This document shows, in pieces, positions 42,675-51,737 of a DNA stretch of 64,000 nt. The stretch lies in assembly GCF_000147335.1 (NCBI RefSeq), contig NC_014501.1, positions 5,634,501 through 5,698,500 on the forward strand, given 5' to 3'. The notes below the pieces were generated by a model. It saw only the letters and a list, made by a program, of their open reading frames with translations. It did no database searches and had not been told where the DNA came from. The position numbers and the translations under genes are program-made. This DNA is from Gloeothece verrucosa PCC 7822. Lineage in GTDB: Bacteria > Cyanobacteriota > Cyanobacteriia > Cyanobacteriales > Microcystaceae. Within the stretch, counting starts at the first letter, position 1; the number at the start of each line of letters is the position of its first letter.

Positions 42675-43910
42675 ATGGTTAGTCCTGATCTAATATCGAT
42701 GCCTTCCTCAAAACGAATCCTATTTATCAGTAACGGACACGGAGAGGATACCCACACCGCCGGGGTGATCCAATCTTTGCTGGAACTGTGTCCTACCATT
42801 GAACCAGCAGCCATGTCTATTGTAGGGGAAGGAAAGGCTTACCGTAACATCAATGTCCCCATTATTGGCCCGACAAAAATTATGCCTAGTGGCGGCTTTA
42901 CCTATATGAATCGTCTTCTACTACTCAAAGACATTCAAGCAGGACTGATCGGCTTGACCTGGCAACAGTTACAAGCTACCTTAAAGTATGCTCGCGGGTG
43001 TGATTTCGTCATGGCCACTGGGGATACAGTGGGACAAACTTTTGCTTATTTAACGGGTCGTCCTTTTATCTCGTTTATCTCTTGTCTTTCTGCTCTCTAC
43101 GAAGGACATTTAAATCTCGATTTACTTTTATGGCATTATTTTAAATCGAATCGTTGTAAAGCAGTAATTACTCGTGACCCTTATACGGCCGAAAATCTCA
43201 AGAGTCAAGGCTTAACTAAAGTTCACTTTGGCGGCATCCCAGGCCTCGATCGACTCAAACCCACCGGCAAAGATTTGCAACTGAAAAGTGGTCTTCCGAT
43301 GATCGCTTTGCTACCAGGTTCAAGACTGCCAGAAGCCACCAGAAATTTCATTTTACAGCTACAATTCGTCTTAGAAATTGTTAAAGTCCTGCCCATTGAA
43401 AAAATACAGTTTCGCGCGGCTTTAGTTTCCTCGCTGATGTCTCAATTAGACGAGATAGCTTATAGTCAAGGGTGGCAACATGAGCAAGGAAAACTCACTT
43501 ATTCTCCCCCAGGAAATGAGCCGCATCAGCCGCCTATCGCTGAAATCCTTTGTTACTCGGATGCTTATAGCGACATTGTGGATCAATGTACCCTTGTGCT
43601 GGGTATGGCGGGATTAGCCGTAGACCAAGCGGTGGCCATCGGAAAACCGATTATTCAAGTTCCAGGGTGCGGACCACAGTTTACCTATCAATATGCCGAA
43701 TCTCAAACCCGACTATTAGGGAGTTCAGTACAAACTATCGGCACAGAACCGGCTACCCCCCAGATTCTTAAAATAGCCGCCGTTAGAGTGGTTGAAACTT
43801 TGCAAGATACTGATTATTTGGCGGCTTGTGTGGAAAATGGCAGAAATCGACTCGGGCCACCCGGGGCATCTTATAGAATTGCTCGTCTTGTGTTAAGTTA
43901 TTTGGATTAA
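42675..43910 (+). CDS. Lipid-A-disaccharide-synthase-related protein (GT-B fold)
   Basis: A 411-residue GT-B-fold protein like the TIGR03492 family, cyanobacterial relatives of LpxB. Motifs include RILFISNGHGEDTHTAGV at the N-terminus, ATGDTVGQTFAYLTGRPFI in the middle, FGGIPGLDRLKPTGKDL, IALLPGSRLPEA at the nucleotide-binding strand, and VLGMAGLAVDQAVAIGKPIIQVPG in the C-terminal domain. True LpxB makes lipid A disaccharide; this relative probably transfers a sugar to a lipid or another acceptor. It is not proof of lipid A synthesis. It starts with ATG at 42675, with a second candidate ATG at 42699. An ABC exporter follows 96 bp later, possibly in the same operon. Confidence 0.85.
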   Translation: MVSPDLISMPSSKRILFISNGHGEDTHTAGVIQSLLELCPTIEPAAMSIVGEGKAYRNINVPIIGPTKIMPSGGFTYMNRLLLLKDIQAGLIGLTWQQLQATLKYARGCDFVMATGDTVGQTFAYLTGRPFISFISCLSALYEGHLNLDLLLWHYFKSNRCKAVITRDPYTAENLKSQGLTKVHFGGIPGLDRLKPTGKDLQLKSGLPMIALLPGSRLPEATRNFILQLQFVLEIVKVLPIEKIQFRAALVSSLMSQLDEIAYSQGWQHEQGKLTYSPPGNEPHQPPIAEILCYSDAYSDIVDQCTLVLGMAGLAVDQAVAIGKPIIQVPGCGPQFTYQYAESQTRLLGSSVQTIGTEPATPQILKIAAVRVVETLQDTDYLAACVENGRNRLGPPGASYRIARLVLSYLD

Positions 43911-43985
43911 GTACCTGGACACTCTATAAAGCACTCTATGTGTTTTGAAATGTAAAAACCCCCAAAGCCTGCGCCTGTTCCCTGT
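43907..43985. repeat. Dispersed repeat beginning TTAAGTACCTGGACA
   Basis: The sequence TTAAGTACCTGGACA (43907-43921) recurs at about 61687-61701, next to similar ACTCTATAAAG/ACTCTGTATAAAG bases. The 3' part (43945-43962) is the inverse of 41394-41411. Boundaries are not certain. Confidence 0.45.
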
Positions 43986-44006
43986 TTCCTAGTGAAGTGA
44001 GATGAA

Positions 44007-45734
44007 ATGAAAACCCGTTCTAATTATTGGCAGTTATTGCCTTATCTGTGGCCCCAATGGCCGAGAATAGCCAAAGGTTTGGCCTGTATTTTAGGATTTG
44101 TCTTAGCCACTTTGGTACTTCCCTCGCTTGCCGGAAAGGTGTCAGCGTTTGTTGGTGAGGGAAATGTTCAGGAAGTGGCCTATTGGATAGGGATAACCAC
44201 AGGGGTGTTTTTGATTCGGGGACTGTTTCAATATGGGCAAAATATCTTTATGATTTCTGCCTCTTTAGATATGGTTTTGGCTTTGCGAAAACAAGTCTAT
44301 ACCCATCTGCACAAACTCGGGTTAGATTATTTTGAACAGGCAAAAACCGGAGACTTGACTTATCGTTTAACAGAAGACCTTGATCGCATCGGTGAGGTGG
44401 TGGATAAGTTATCTCACCAGTTTCTCTCTTGTGCTTTACAGATTATTGCTATCCCTATCTATATGCTTTATCTGAACTGGCCTTTAACCTTGGCAAGTTT
44501 TATTTTAGCTCCCTTGATGGCTTGGTTAATTGGTCGTTTTGGTGAAGAGTTATTGGTGTTATCTCGCCGCAGTCAAAATCAGATTTCCAATTTATCGGCC
44601 CTTCTCACAGAAGTGTTCGGCGGCATCCGTATTGTACAAGCCTTTGCCGCCCAAAATTATGAAGTCAAGCGTTTTAGCCAGGAAGCTGAACAAAATCGCA
44701 AAGCCAAGTATCGCGCCTATCAAGTAAAAGCCACACAGTACCCAGTAGTGGGTTTTTTGGAAGCGGTGAGTATTATGTTGCTGTTTTTGTTGGGGGGTTG
44801 GCAAATCTCTCAAGGAAAACTGAGTTCTCAAGACTTTATTAGTTACCTAGCCGCAGTGGCTTTACTCCTACAGCCGATTGATTTAGTGATCAGTAATTAC
44901 AATGAGTATAAGCAAGCAGAAGCCTCTGTTGATCGTGTCTTTGAACTGTTGAATGTAACACCGAGTCTGTCTGAGAAAAAAGATGCTCTCATTCTGCCGC
45001 CGGTGACGGGTAAGGTAGAATATCATGGCGTTTGTTTTGCCTATCAACCTGAGAAGCCGATTCTCAATGATTTTTCTCTGTTAGTTCAACCCGGAGAAGT
45101 GATTGCTTTAGTGGGTGCATCCGGTGCGGGTAAAACCACTCTGATTAATCTATTGTTACGGTTTTATGACCCTCAGTCGGGGCAAATTCTCATTGATGGT
45201 ATTGATATCCGAAACGTTACTTTAACCAGTTTGCGTCATCAAATGGGAATTGTTCCTCAAGATACCACGCTTTTTTCCGGTACCATTGCTGAAAATATTG
45301 CTTACGGACAAGAAGAATTAGATTGGACAGCCATCGAAGAAGCGGCTAAAATTGCCAATGCTCATGCGTTTATTGTTCAGTTACCCCAAGGTTATCACAC
45401 TTGGGTCGGAGAAAGAGGGGTAAACTTATCAGGAGGTCAACGTCAACGCCTGGCCATTGCTCGCGCTGTACTTCTTAATCCCCGTATTTTAATCTTAGAT
45501 GAGGCCACTTCAGCCTTAGATTCTCAATCAGAAGCTTTAGTTCAAGAAGCCCTAGAAAGAGTCATGCAAAACCGTACTGTATTTATTATTGCTCATCGTC
45601 TCAGTACCGTGCGGCGTGCCGATTGTATTTTAGTCTTAGAACAAGGCCAAGTCATTGAGTCTGGTACTCACAGCGAACTTTTAAACCGGGGCGGACGTTA
45701 CGCTCAATTTTATGCTCAACAATTTCAAGAATGA
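44007..45734 (+). CDS. ABC-type exporter, fused permease and ATPase
   Basis: A 575-residue half transporter of the MsbA/lipid-peptide exporter type. The six-helix membrane domain covers about residues 1-310 and the ATPase about 330-575. Nucleotide motifs are intact: Walker A GASGAGKTT (about 371-379), Q-loop VPQDTTLFSG, signature NLSGGQRQRLAIARA, Walker B ILILDEATSALD and switch histidine in IIAHRLSTV. It forms a homodimer that exports a substrate, probably lipid or hydrophobic peptide, in the plasma or thylakoid membrane. It follows the LpxB-like gene by 96 bp, a hint that the pair handles one glycolipid, but this is inference. The ATG start fits. Confidence 0.93.
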   Translation: MKTRSNYWQLLPYLWPQWPRIAKGLACILGFVLATLVLPSLAGKVSAFVGEGNVQEVAYWIGITTGVFLIRGLFQYGQNIFMISASLDMVLALRKQVYTHLHKLGLDYFEQAKTGDLTYRLTEDLDRIGEVVDKLSHQFLSCALQIIAIPIYMLYLNWPLTLASFILAPLMAWLIGRFGEELLVLSRRSQNQISNLSALLTEVFGGIRIVQAFAAQNYEVKRFSQEAEQNRKAKYRAYQVKATQYPVVGFLEAVSIMLLFLLGGWQISQGKLSSQDFISYLAAVALLLQPIDLVISNYNEYKQAEASVDRVFELLNVTPSLSEKKDALILPPVTGKVEYHGVCFAYQPEKPILNDFSLLVQPGEVIALVGASGAGKTTLINLLLRFYDPQSGQILIDGIDIRNVTLTSLRHQMGIVPQDTTLFSGTIAENIAYGQEELDWTAIEEAAKIANAHAFIVQLPQGYHTWVGERGVNLSGGQRQRLAIARAVLLNPRILILDEATSALDSQSEALVQEALERVMQNRTVFIIAHRLSTVRRADCILVLEQGQVIESGTHSELLNRGGRYAQFYAQQFQE

Positions 45735-45841
45735 GCCGCCGCTTTCAATGTAAAGTTTTGTAACAAAGCCGATTTAAAATTAGTAATTTTACAGAAAACT
45801 GATGTGGTTATCTAATAAGAATAATTACAGGATATAGAGAC

Positions 45842-46255
45842 ATGGTTCAAACCCCAGCGACATCAGTTCGTCAAGCGAATCTGTTTGAATTAAGCAACGA
45901 TTGTGTGCAGATTGTTTATTCTACCACTAGCTTTAGTGGTCGTCCACAACTAAATTACCTTAACAAGGACCAAAAATTCAATTTTCAAGGAGATGAAATT
46001 AGAGTTCAAGAGACAGAAATTGGTAGCTTAGTGACTGTGACTCTAGAAACTATTCCGGATTTACTAACCCGAACTTTAAGTTTACTGGTTCCACTCGTCA
46101 ATTTGCGCGGGGAAGACTTGCAAACCCTAATTCAAACTATTGCTATTGAAACTGTCTCGAGAACCACTATTGGTGGGCCTGATCTCGTGGATGGTGCGGT
46201 TCAAACTTATGAAACCATTTTCCTCAAAGGACAAGCGCGTTTTGTTGTGTTCTAA
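45842..46255 (+). CDS. Conserved cyanobacterial protein of unknown function
   Basis: A 137-residue soluble, beta-rich protein. It starts MVQTPATSVRQANLFELSN and runs to a hydrophobic end ARFVVF. The middle segment TLETIPDLLTRTLSLLVPLVNL is strongly hydrophobic, perhaps a buried helix rather than a membrane span. I recognise no named family, although the whole frame is clean. A likely intrinsic terminator (46344-46388) follows about 90 bp after the stop, indicating that it ends a transcription unit. The function is unknown. Confidence 0.7.
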   Translation: MVQTPATSVRQANLFELSNDCVQIVYSTTSFSGRPQLNYLNKDQKFNFQGDEIRVQETEIGSLVTVTLETIPDLLTRTLSLLVPLVNLRGEDLQTLIQTIAIETVSRTTIGGPDLVDGAVQTYETIFLKGQARFVVF

Positions 46256-46343
46256 ATGACTCAAGGGAAGCGCAAAAAGCCGCTCATCAAACAAGCATAA
46301 TTAGATTTTAGGGAATTTAGAAATAGTTGATTAGCGACGCAGG

Positions 46344-46388
46344 GTAACGTATCAATGCACATTTAGTATTTTTGATGCGTTACTTTTT
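46344..46388 (+). terminator. Intrinsic terminator after the gene ending at 46255
   Basis: GTAACGTATCAA (46344-46355) pairs with TTGATGCGTTAC (46372-46383; one G-T wobble) and is followed by TTTTT at 46384-46388. It lies on the strand of the upstream gene, as expected for a Rho-independent terminator. Confidence 0.8.
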
Positions 46389-46415
46389 CCTATCCTATAG
46401 CCATCTTATTTTAGT

Positions 46416-46561
46416 TATAGCGTTTCTCAAATCAATGAGGTACACCTCAATTTTATTTTTTATTACCTGTTCCCTGTTCCCTGTTCCCTGTTCCCTGTTC
46501 CCTGTTCCCTGTTCCCTAAAATCGAAAAACTATGTACCTCACTAAAATGAGAAATGCTATA
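46416..46561. repeat. MITE-like inverted-repeat element containing a CCTGTTC array
   Basis: The 28-base arms 46416-46443 and 46534-46561 are inverted repeats matching at 23 of 28 positions (both begin TATAGC and end GAGGTAC when read the same way). Between them lies a heptanucleotide array. The layout is that of a miniature inverted-repeat element or its remnant. Confidence 0.7.
46466..46517. repeat. Tandem heptanucleotide array (CCTGTTC), about 7.4 units
   Basis: Seven exact CCTGTTC units and a partial one, no interruptions. Heptamers of this sequence also appear at 43974-43985 (CCTGTTCCCTGTTTCCT), so this type is dispersed in the genome. Confidence 0.9.
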
Positions 46562-46695
46562 TAAGGTTTGGCTGTGACAGTAATACAAAATAAATCTAAA
46601 GATAGAGCGCATTTAATAAAAGTCTTGTTAAAACTGAACTATAAGCTCAATAACTGCTAACTTATACCAATTCTCAGAAAAAGAGGGATTACGGC

Positions 46696-47253
46696 GTGAA
46701 AAAGACAATACTTGCTGTTTCAATCTTATCTCTTATAGGAGTTTGCGCTTACATTAATAATGTTGCCTCAGCCGAAAAAAACGAGGAAATTACTGCTCAA
46801 AATATTTCTCCCTGTGAAACCTGTCTGCAATTAATTCGGGACCCGCAAGAACGGACAAATCAACTGGGAAATCCGCTTTATTTGTTGGAAGTTTATCTTG
46901 ATGGACAAATCATTTATACCTTAGAAGCTGTTAGCGGGAGAGCTTATTCTCAACAAAGAAATCGCAATATAGCCGGGACAGAAGCACCGCTTCCGGATGG
47001 GGAATATCGCATTAGTCAGCGAATTCAGCGCGGCTCAATGCGAGAAGTGGGTGAAACATTTATTCCGGTCTATCCTCTTTTTCAGACTGGAAGAAGAGAT
47101 TTAGGCATTCATTATGACCCTAGCTTCAATCAAAATAATGGAGAAGATGGAACCTCCGGCTGTATTGGCTTAACCAACAAAGCGGACCGCAATTTAATTA
47201 ACCGGTTTGTGCAAAATTATCATCCTCAAGAATTGATTGTTAAGATCGAATAG
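46696..47253 (+). CDS. L,D-transpeptidase-like exported protein
   Basis: A 185-residue protein with an N-terminal signal (KKTILAVSILSLIGVCAYINN) and a YkuD/Tlde1-type catalytic domain. The histidine lies in LGIHYDPS and the cysteine in TSGCIGLTN, giving the HxxxxxSGC[IV] pattern of L,D-transpeptidases. It would act in the periplasm on peptidoglycan, cross-linking or trimming, or attach a lipoprotein. The substrate is not determined. The CETC pair after the signal (about residues 40-43) could form a disulfide. No partner is adjacent; its neighbour downstream converges. Confidence 0.78.
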   Translation: MKKTILAVSILSLIGVCAYINNVASAEKNEEITAQNISPCETCLQLIRDPQERTNQLGNPLYLLEVYLDGQIIYTLEAVSGRAYSQQRNRNIAGTEAPLPDGEYRISQRIQRGSMREVGETFIPVYPLFQTGRRDLGIHYDPSFNQNNGEDGTSGCIGLTNKADRNLINRFVQNYHPQELIVKIE

Positions 47254-47265
47254 AAGCCGCTCGCT

Positions 47266-48027
47266 TTAATCTAATAAATCCGGTTCTAGATGAACTATTT
47301 TGTCATAGAGAGATTGAAAACTCAGCCAACCTAAATAATCATTTCCCACCTGACTATAGGTTAAACTGGCCACATTTGGCTCGATTAAAATCGGTTTTCC
47401 CACTGCTTCGGCCATTAATTGTACTTGACAGGACCTATCCATCGTAATAAACCACCAGGCCGCCTCATCTACCGAATGACCCACCGTCAATAAACCATGA
47501 TTGCGTAAAATAATCGCCTTTTTTTCCCCTAGAGTAGCAGCAATGCGATCACCCGTTTCGAAGTCTAACACCACCCCTGTATAGTCCTCAAACAAAGCAT
47601 GGTCAAGATAAAAAGCACAGGCATCCTGAGTAATGGGGTCTAACAATCTTCCTAAGCTTGACCAAGCTTTCCCATAAAGAGAATGAGCATGGGCAGCAGA
47701 GATTATATCTTGACGAGCTTGGTGTATTCTAGAATGTATGGCAAAAGCCGCTCCGTTAACCGTTTTCTTTCCTTCGACTACTTCACCCAAGTGATTTACC
47801 AACAGTAAATCCGACACGCGAATGTGACCAAAATACATTCCAAAAGGGTTAACCCAAAAATGATCGCTCAACTCGGGGTCACGTACTGTAATATGTCCAG
47901 CAACGCCTTCATCAAATCCGTAATGAGCAAACAAACGTAAGGCGGCGGCTAATCTTTGTTTACGGTAAAGTCGCTCATCTTGCAGATTATTAAATTCCGG
48001 AGGCTGTTGAGCAATCAGTTTAGACAT
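47266..48027 (-). CDS. Class II aldolase/adducin-family protein
   Basis: A 253-residue protein from the ATG at 48027 (MSKLIAQQPPEF); an alternative ATG at 48051 adds eight residues. The fold is the class II (zinc) aldolase/adducin type, with metal-binding HAHSLYGKA and NHGLLTVG histidines and IHSRIHQARQDI. Enzymes of this type cleave or epimerise phosphorylated or free sugars such as fuculose or ribulose phosphate, or act as decarboxylases. The substrate is not predictable. It diverges from the ABC importer genes by 64 bp, which suggests shared regulation of an imported metabolite, unproven. Confidence 0.85.
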   Translation of the reverse strand: MSKLIAQQPPEFNNLQDERLYRKQRLAAALRLFAHYGFDEGVAGHITVRDPELSDHFWVNPFGMYFGHIRVSDLLLVNHLGEVVEGKKTVNGAAFAIHSRIHQARQDIISAAHAHSLYGKAWSSLGRLLDPITQDACAFYLDHALFEDYTGVVLDFETGDRIAATLGEKKAIILRNHGLLTVGHSVDEAAWWFITMDRSCQVQLMAEAVGKPILIEPNVASLTYSQVGNDYLGWLSFQSLYDKIVHLEPDLLD

Positions 48028-48091
48028 AGTGATTGTCAGGGTAATCCTCATTTTATACTATATTCAAACTAGCATTTTCTCGGAGGAATGA

Positions 48092-49090
48092 GTGATTAAA
48101 TTTTTCAGAAAGCGCTCACTAAAGGGGTTAATCTATTTATTACTTTTTATAGTTTGTGGAATTCTGCCTATTGCCTGTAATTCAGGCCCATCTTCTGCTC
48201 AAACCCTTACAGTAGGGGTTTCGCCTTGGCCTGGATATGCGGGCCATTATGTGGCCATGGCCAAAGATATGTTTAAAACTGAAGGGGTAACAGTCAAAGA
48301 AATATTTTTCCCCAATCAAGGCGATTCTGATGCGGCTTTTTTAGCGGGTAAAGTGGATTTGAGTTGGCAAGGATTACCCAATGCTGTTATGCAAATTAGC
48401 CGTGATCCTTCGATTAAAATTGTCTTTCAGTGTGACTATTCTAATGGTGCAGATGGCATCCTTGGCCGCAATATTAAAAAACCCGCAGATTTAAAAGGGC
48501 AAAAGGTAGCCCGAGAAAATATTTTATTTGAAGAATTAATTCTACGCCGCTATCTTGAAAAAATGGGATTAACTCGTGAAGATGTGACGACGGTTGATCT
48601 AACGGCGGCTGATGCGGCGGCGGCTTTTACTGCCGGTAAAGTCAATATAGCGGTTACCTTTGAACCTTGGATGACGAAAGCGGCATCTGAAGGCAAAGGA
48701 GAAGTGGTTTTTTCGACAAAAGATACTAATATTGTGCCAGATGGGTTGATGGTCAGAGACAATGTCCTTCAAAACCGTCAAGCGGAGTTACAGGCATATT
48801 TAAGGGCCATTGATAAAGCCACCAAGCTGATTAAAGCTAAACCGTCTGAATTTACTGATATTATTGCCAAAAATTTAAGTATTCAAGCGGCAGAAGTCCC
48901 CGAACAAATGGCAGGGGTTAAGCTTTATGATCTAGACATGAATAAAACCCTTTCTTTTAATGCTAGTGAACCGATGGGATTATTTAATAGTATAGACTTT
49001 GCGTCAAAATCCGCCAAACAGATGAATTTAATACCCCAGGAAATTGATGTTAAAGCCGCTTTAGTTGATTCGGTGGTCAAATCGCTTTAG
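48092..49090 (+). CDS. ABC importer substrate-binding lipoprotein (SsuA/TauA/NMT1-like)
   Basis: A 332-residue periplasmic binding lipoprotein. The lipobox LPIAC places the modified cysteine at residue 29. The mature part follows the NMT1/SsuA-like pattern: TVGVSPWPGYAGHYVAMAKDMF, DAAFLAGKVDLSWQGLPN, KKPADLKGQKVARENILFEE and the C-lobe TAGKVNIAVTFEPWM. Ligands of relatives are sulfonates, taurine, nitrate, thiamin precursors or pyrimidines; this one is not assigned. The start is GTG at 48092 (AGGAATGA-type ribosome site upstream). The ATPase and permease follow on the same strand, 34 and 53 bp apart, as a complete importer operon. Confidence 0.88.
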   Translation: MIKFFRKRSLKGLIYLLLFIVCGILPIACNSGPSSAQTLTVGVSPWPGYAGHYVAMAKDMFKTEGVTVKEIFFPNQGDSDAAFLAGKVDLSWQGLPNAVMQISRDPSIKIVFQCDYSNGADGILGRNIKKPADLKGQKVARENILFEELILRRYLEKMGLTREDVTTVDLTAADAAAAFTAGKVNIAVTFEPWMTKAASEGKGEVVFSTKDTNIVPDGLMVRDNVLQNRQAELQAYLRAIDKATKLIKAKPSEFTDIIAKNLSIQAAEVPEQMAGVKLYDLDMNKTLSFNASEPMGLFNSIDFASKSAKQMNLIPQEIDVKAALVDSVVKSL

Positions 49091-49124
49091 AATTTTAACA
49101 ATAGGTTTTTTCTTGGGTTGATGA

Positions 49125-49943
49125 ATGATGAGCGATCTTTTTGCAATTGATAGTCTGGATTTATCTAGTCAGACTGGTGAAACATTTTCTCAACCTAAGT
49201 TAGAGGTTGAAAAGGTGTTTAAACATTTTCCACACCTGAAAACAAACTTATCGGTGTTGGAAGATATTAATATTCAAGTATACCCGAATGAATTTGTCTC
49301 TATTGTAGGGGCTTCGGGTTGTGGAAAATCCACTTTACTGAATATTATTGCCGGGTTAATTCCCCCTTCGGCCGGACAAGTTTTGATGAATGGGGAAGTC
49401 ATTGAAGAACCCGGATCAGATCGCGGAATGGTGTTTCAAAATTACACCCTTTTTCCTTGGCTGACTGTAGCTGATAATGTGGCTTTTGGGTTGAAGTTAC
49501 GCGGCTTATCTTCAGGAGAAATTAAAGAGCAAGTATTTTACTATTTGTCAATCGTAGGTCTTACTCAATTTGCTAAGGCCTATCCTAAACAATTATCAGG
49601 CGGAATGAAGCAACGAGTGGCCATTGCTCGTGCTTTAGCCAATCATCCAGAAGTGTTACTGATGGACGAACCTTTTGGTGCATTAGATGCTCAAACTCGA
49701 GAGCAAATGCAGCAGTTTTTTTTAGAACTTTGGGAGCAAACCCATATTACGGTTTTAATGATTACTCATGATGTTGAGGAGGCAGTTTTTTTATCTGGGC
49801 GGGTATATGTAATGATAGCTAATCCGGGCAGAATTAAGGATGAATTTAAGATAGAACTGCCTCCAGAACGGGATTTAGAGATTAAAATGAGTGAAGATTT
49901 TTGGCAAATTAAGCGGCAGATTCTTAAATCTCTACAGCCTTAA
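49125..49943 (+). CDS. ABC importer ATPase (SsuB/TauB type)
   Basis: A 272-residue ATP-binding protein for the importer. Walker A is GASGCGKSTL, the Q-loop GMVFQNYTLFPWL, the signature SGGMKQRVAIARAL, Walker B VLLMDEPFGALD and the switch histidine in ITHDVEEA. Together with the permease it would drive uptake. Members of the SsuB/TauB/NrtD group differ in the last residues; this one resembles SsuB/TauB with no regulatory extension. It starts at ATG 49125 in a dense AUG cluster (a second ATG three bases on). It lies in the operon with the binding protein and permease. Confidence 0.94.
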   Translation: MMSDLFAIDSLDLSSQTGETFSQPKLEVEKVFKHFPHLKTNLSVLEDINIQVYPNEFVSIVGASGCGKSTLLNIIAGLIPPSAGQVLMNGEVIEEPGSDRGMVFQNYTLFPWLTVADNVAFGLKLRGLSSGEIKEQVFYYLSIVGLTQFAKAYPKQLSGGMKQRVAIARALANHPEVLLMDEPFGALDAQTREQMQQFFLELWEQTHITVLMITHDVEEAVFLSGRVYVMIANPGRIKDEFKIELPPERDLEIKMSEDFWQIKRQILKSLQP

Positions 49944-49996
49944 AAAATTTGGGTGACAATCTTTAATTAAATATTTTTTAGCTCGAGGATAAACCG

Positions 49997-50857
49997 TTGG
50001 AAAATCAGCCCGTCAATCATCAAACAAGCCAACAGAAACCGGTTAGCAAAAAGCCGAAAAAAAGAAGTTCTGTCTTTTGGAAAGTGCGCTCAGATGTTCC
50101 CGTCAGACTGTATTACACGATGGTGGGGTTATCTCTTTTAATTCCCTTGTTAATCTGGGTCCTGTTGACTTATGGCAAATTGGTTAATCCTCTTTTTGTT
50201 CCTACGCCTACCCAAGTGATTCAACAGGCGATCGTTGTTTTAAGTAATGGTCAACTGATTTCTGATACTTTAGTGAGTGTTTCTAGAATTCTTTGGGGCT
50301 TTTTGTTTTCTGCAATTTTGGGTGTTCCTATTGGCTTGTTAATTGGTACGTTTAAAACAATGGAGGGCTTATTAGAGCCGATTTTAGGGTTAATGCGTTA
50401 TATGCCGGCGGCGGCGTTTATTCCTTTGGTGATTCTCTGGGTAGGATTAGATGAGCCGGCTAAGGTGACGATTATTTTTTTAGGGACATTTTTTTATAAT
50501 GTTTTGATGACCGCAGATGCAGTTAAATTTGTCCCCAGTGATTTGATTAAGGTTAGTTATACTTTAGGGGCTACCGAGAAAGATATATTTTTTAAGGTGA
50601 TTTTTCCGGCGACTTTACCGAGTATTATTGATACTTTACGAATTAATATTGCTAGTGCTTGGAATTTTGTGATTGTGGCAGAGTTAATCGGGGCTAATAG
50701 TGGTCTGGGTTATCGCATTTTAATGGCGCAACGGGTGTTGAAAACTGAGGAGATTTTTCTCGGGATTATTTTGATTGGGTTGATTGGTTTGGGGATTGAT
50801 TGGTTATTTAAGTTGTTATTTCGCTGGGTAGTTCCTTGGGCGATTGATAAGGTTTGA
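49997..50857 (+). CDS. ABC importer permease (SsuC/TauC type)
   Basis: A 286-residue integral membrane protein of the BPD_transp_1 family. Six hydrophobic helices are seen between about residues 40 and 280. The EAA loop that docks with the ATPase lies around KVSYTLGATEKDIFFKVIFPATLPSI. The N-terminal 30 residues are basic and cytoplasmic. The start is a TTG at 49997 with GAGG upstream; the first ATG would be too far inside (MVGLSLL). It completes the operon starting at 48092. The transported molecule is unknown. Confidence 0.9.
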   Translation: MENQPVNHQTSQQKPVSKKPKKRSSVFWKVRSDVPVRLYYTMVGLSLLIPLLIWVLLTYGKLVNPLFVPTPTQVIQQAIVVLSNGQLISDTLVSVSRILWGFLFSAILGVPIGLLIGTFKTMEGLLEPILGLMRYMPAAAFIPLVILWVGLDEPAKVTIIFLGTFFYNVLMTADAVKFVPSDLIKVSYTLGATEKDIFFKVIFPATLPSIIDTLRINIASAWNFVIVAELIGANSGLGYRILMAQRVLKTEEIFLGIILIGLIGLGIDWLFKLLFRWVVPWAIDKV

Positions 50858-50929
50858 AAAACGGAATTTTATCTTTTATTTTAGCCATTACTAAAAAAAA
50901 CACTAGCCGATGTGGGCGTGGCAGAGGGA

Positions 50930-51532
50930 TCAACTCCACAAGCTAACCACCTCATCAGTCGTAGAAACATAAGCAAAAACATCACTCATACAGAGTAAAG
51001 CCGCCTGATAATACTCACGAGAAATGCCGGCGATGGCATCTTTAGGCACAATTACCCGATAATCGAGATTACGAGCCGTATAAACAGTATTCATCACACA
51101 GACATGAGCCGTTACCCCACAACAGATCAAATTTTCAATGCGTTTTGAGCGTAGCAACAAATCAAGCTCAGTACCCATAAAACAATCATAACGACGCTTA
51201 TTGAGGATACGGTAATCAGATGGTTGAATATCTAACCCATCGGTTAACTCACAGCCTGGCGTACCCTCAAGACAATGTAAAGTATCAAATTCAAGCTCAA
51301 TGCCAAAATCACTGTGATCAGCCCGGTGCATTTCATAAGTAAAAATGACTGGTAGAGTATGAAATCTTGCCCACTCAATCAACTGATTGATCACAGGGAC
51401 TAAATCTCGTCCTCCTGGGGTTTCCTGTACAGCCTCTACATCAATAAAATCCCGTTCCATATCAATAATCAGTAGAGCGGTATTAGTGGGATGAATTTTA
51501 TCAATGGGTATAGCTCGAATTCGAGGTTCCAT
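50930..51532 (-). CDS. Isochorismatase-like cysteine hydrolase
   Basis: A 200-residue enzyme of the isochorismatase-like amidohydrolase family. The catalytic triad is complete: Asp24 (LIIDMERDF), Lys112 (ILNKRRYDCF) and Cys145 (GVTAHVCVMN). Related enzymes hydrolyse N-carbamoyl or amide bonds such as in biuret, maleamate, nicotinamide or ureidoacrylate; the substrate here is open. It converges on the ABC importer operon, 72 bp away, and may act on the imported compound. Length is normal. Confidence 0.87.
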   Translation of the reverse strand: MEPRIRAIPIDKIHPTNTALLIIDMERDFIDVEAVQETPGGRDLVPVINQLIEWARFHTLPVIFTYEMHRADHSDFGIELEFDTLHCLEGTPGCELTDGLDIQPSDYRILNKRRYDCFMGTELDLLLRSKRIENLICCGVTAHVCVMNTVYTARNLDYRVIVPKDAIAGISREYYQAALLCMSDVFAYVSTTDEVVSLWS

Positions 51533-51737
51533 AGCCTTTAAAAAATATATGGTTAAAAATTATTGATTGAGTGATCGAGTCGTGTTCAATTCGTGATAAA
51601 GATCACCCGTTCAAGGGCAACATTGTTTTAAACTAGACAATATCAAAACATGGTAAGGTGAAAAATATAGCAAAGGCAAGTCAAAAATCTTAACTGCACT
51701 AGGCAGCGTAGGAATTGTTAAAAATCTTAAAGACCCG

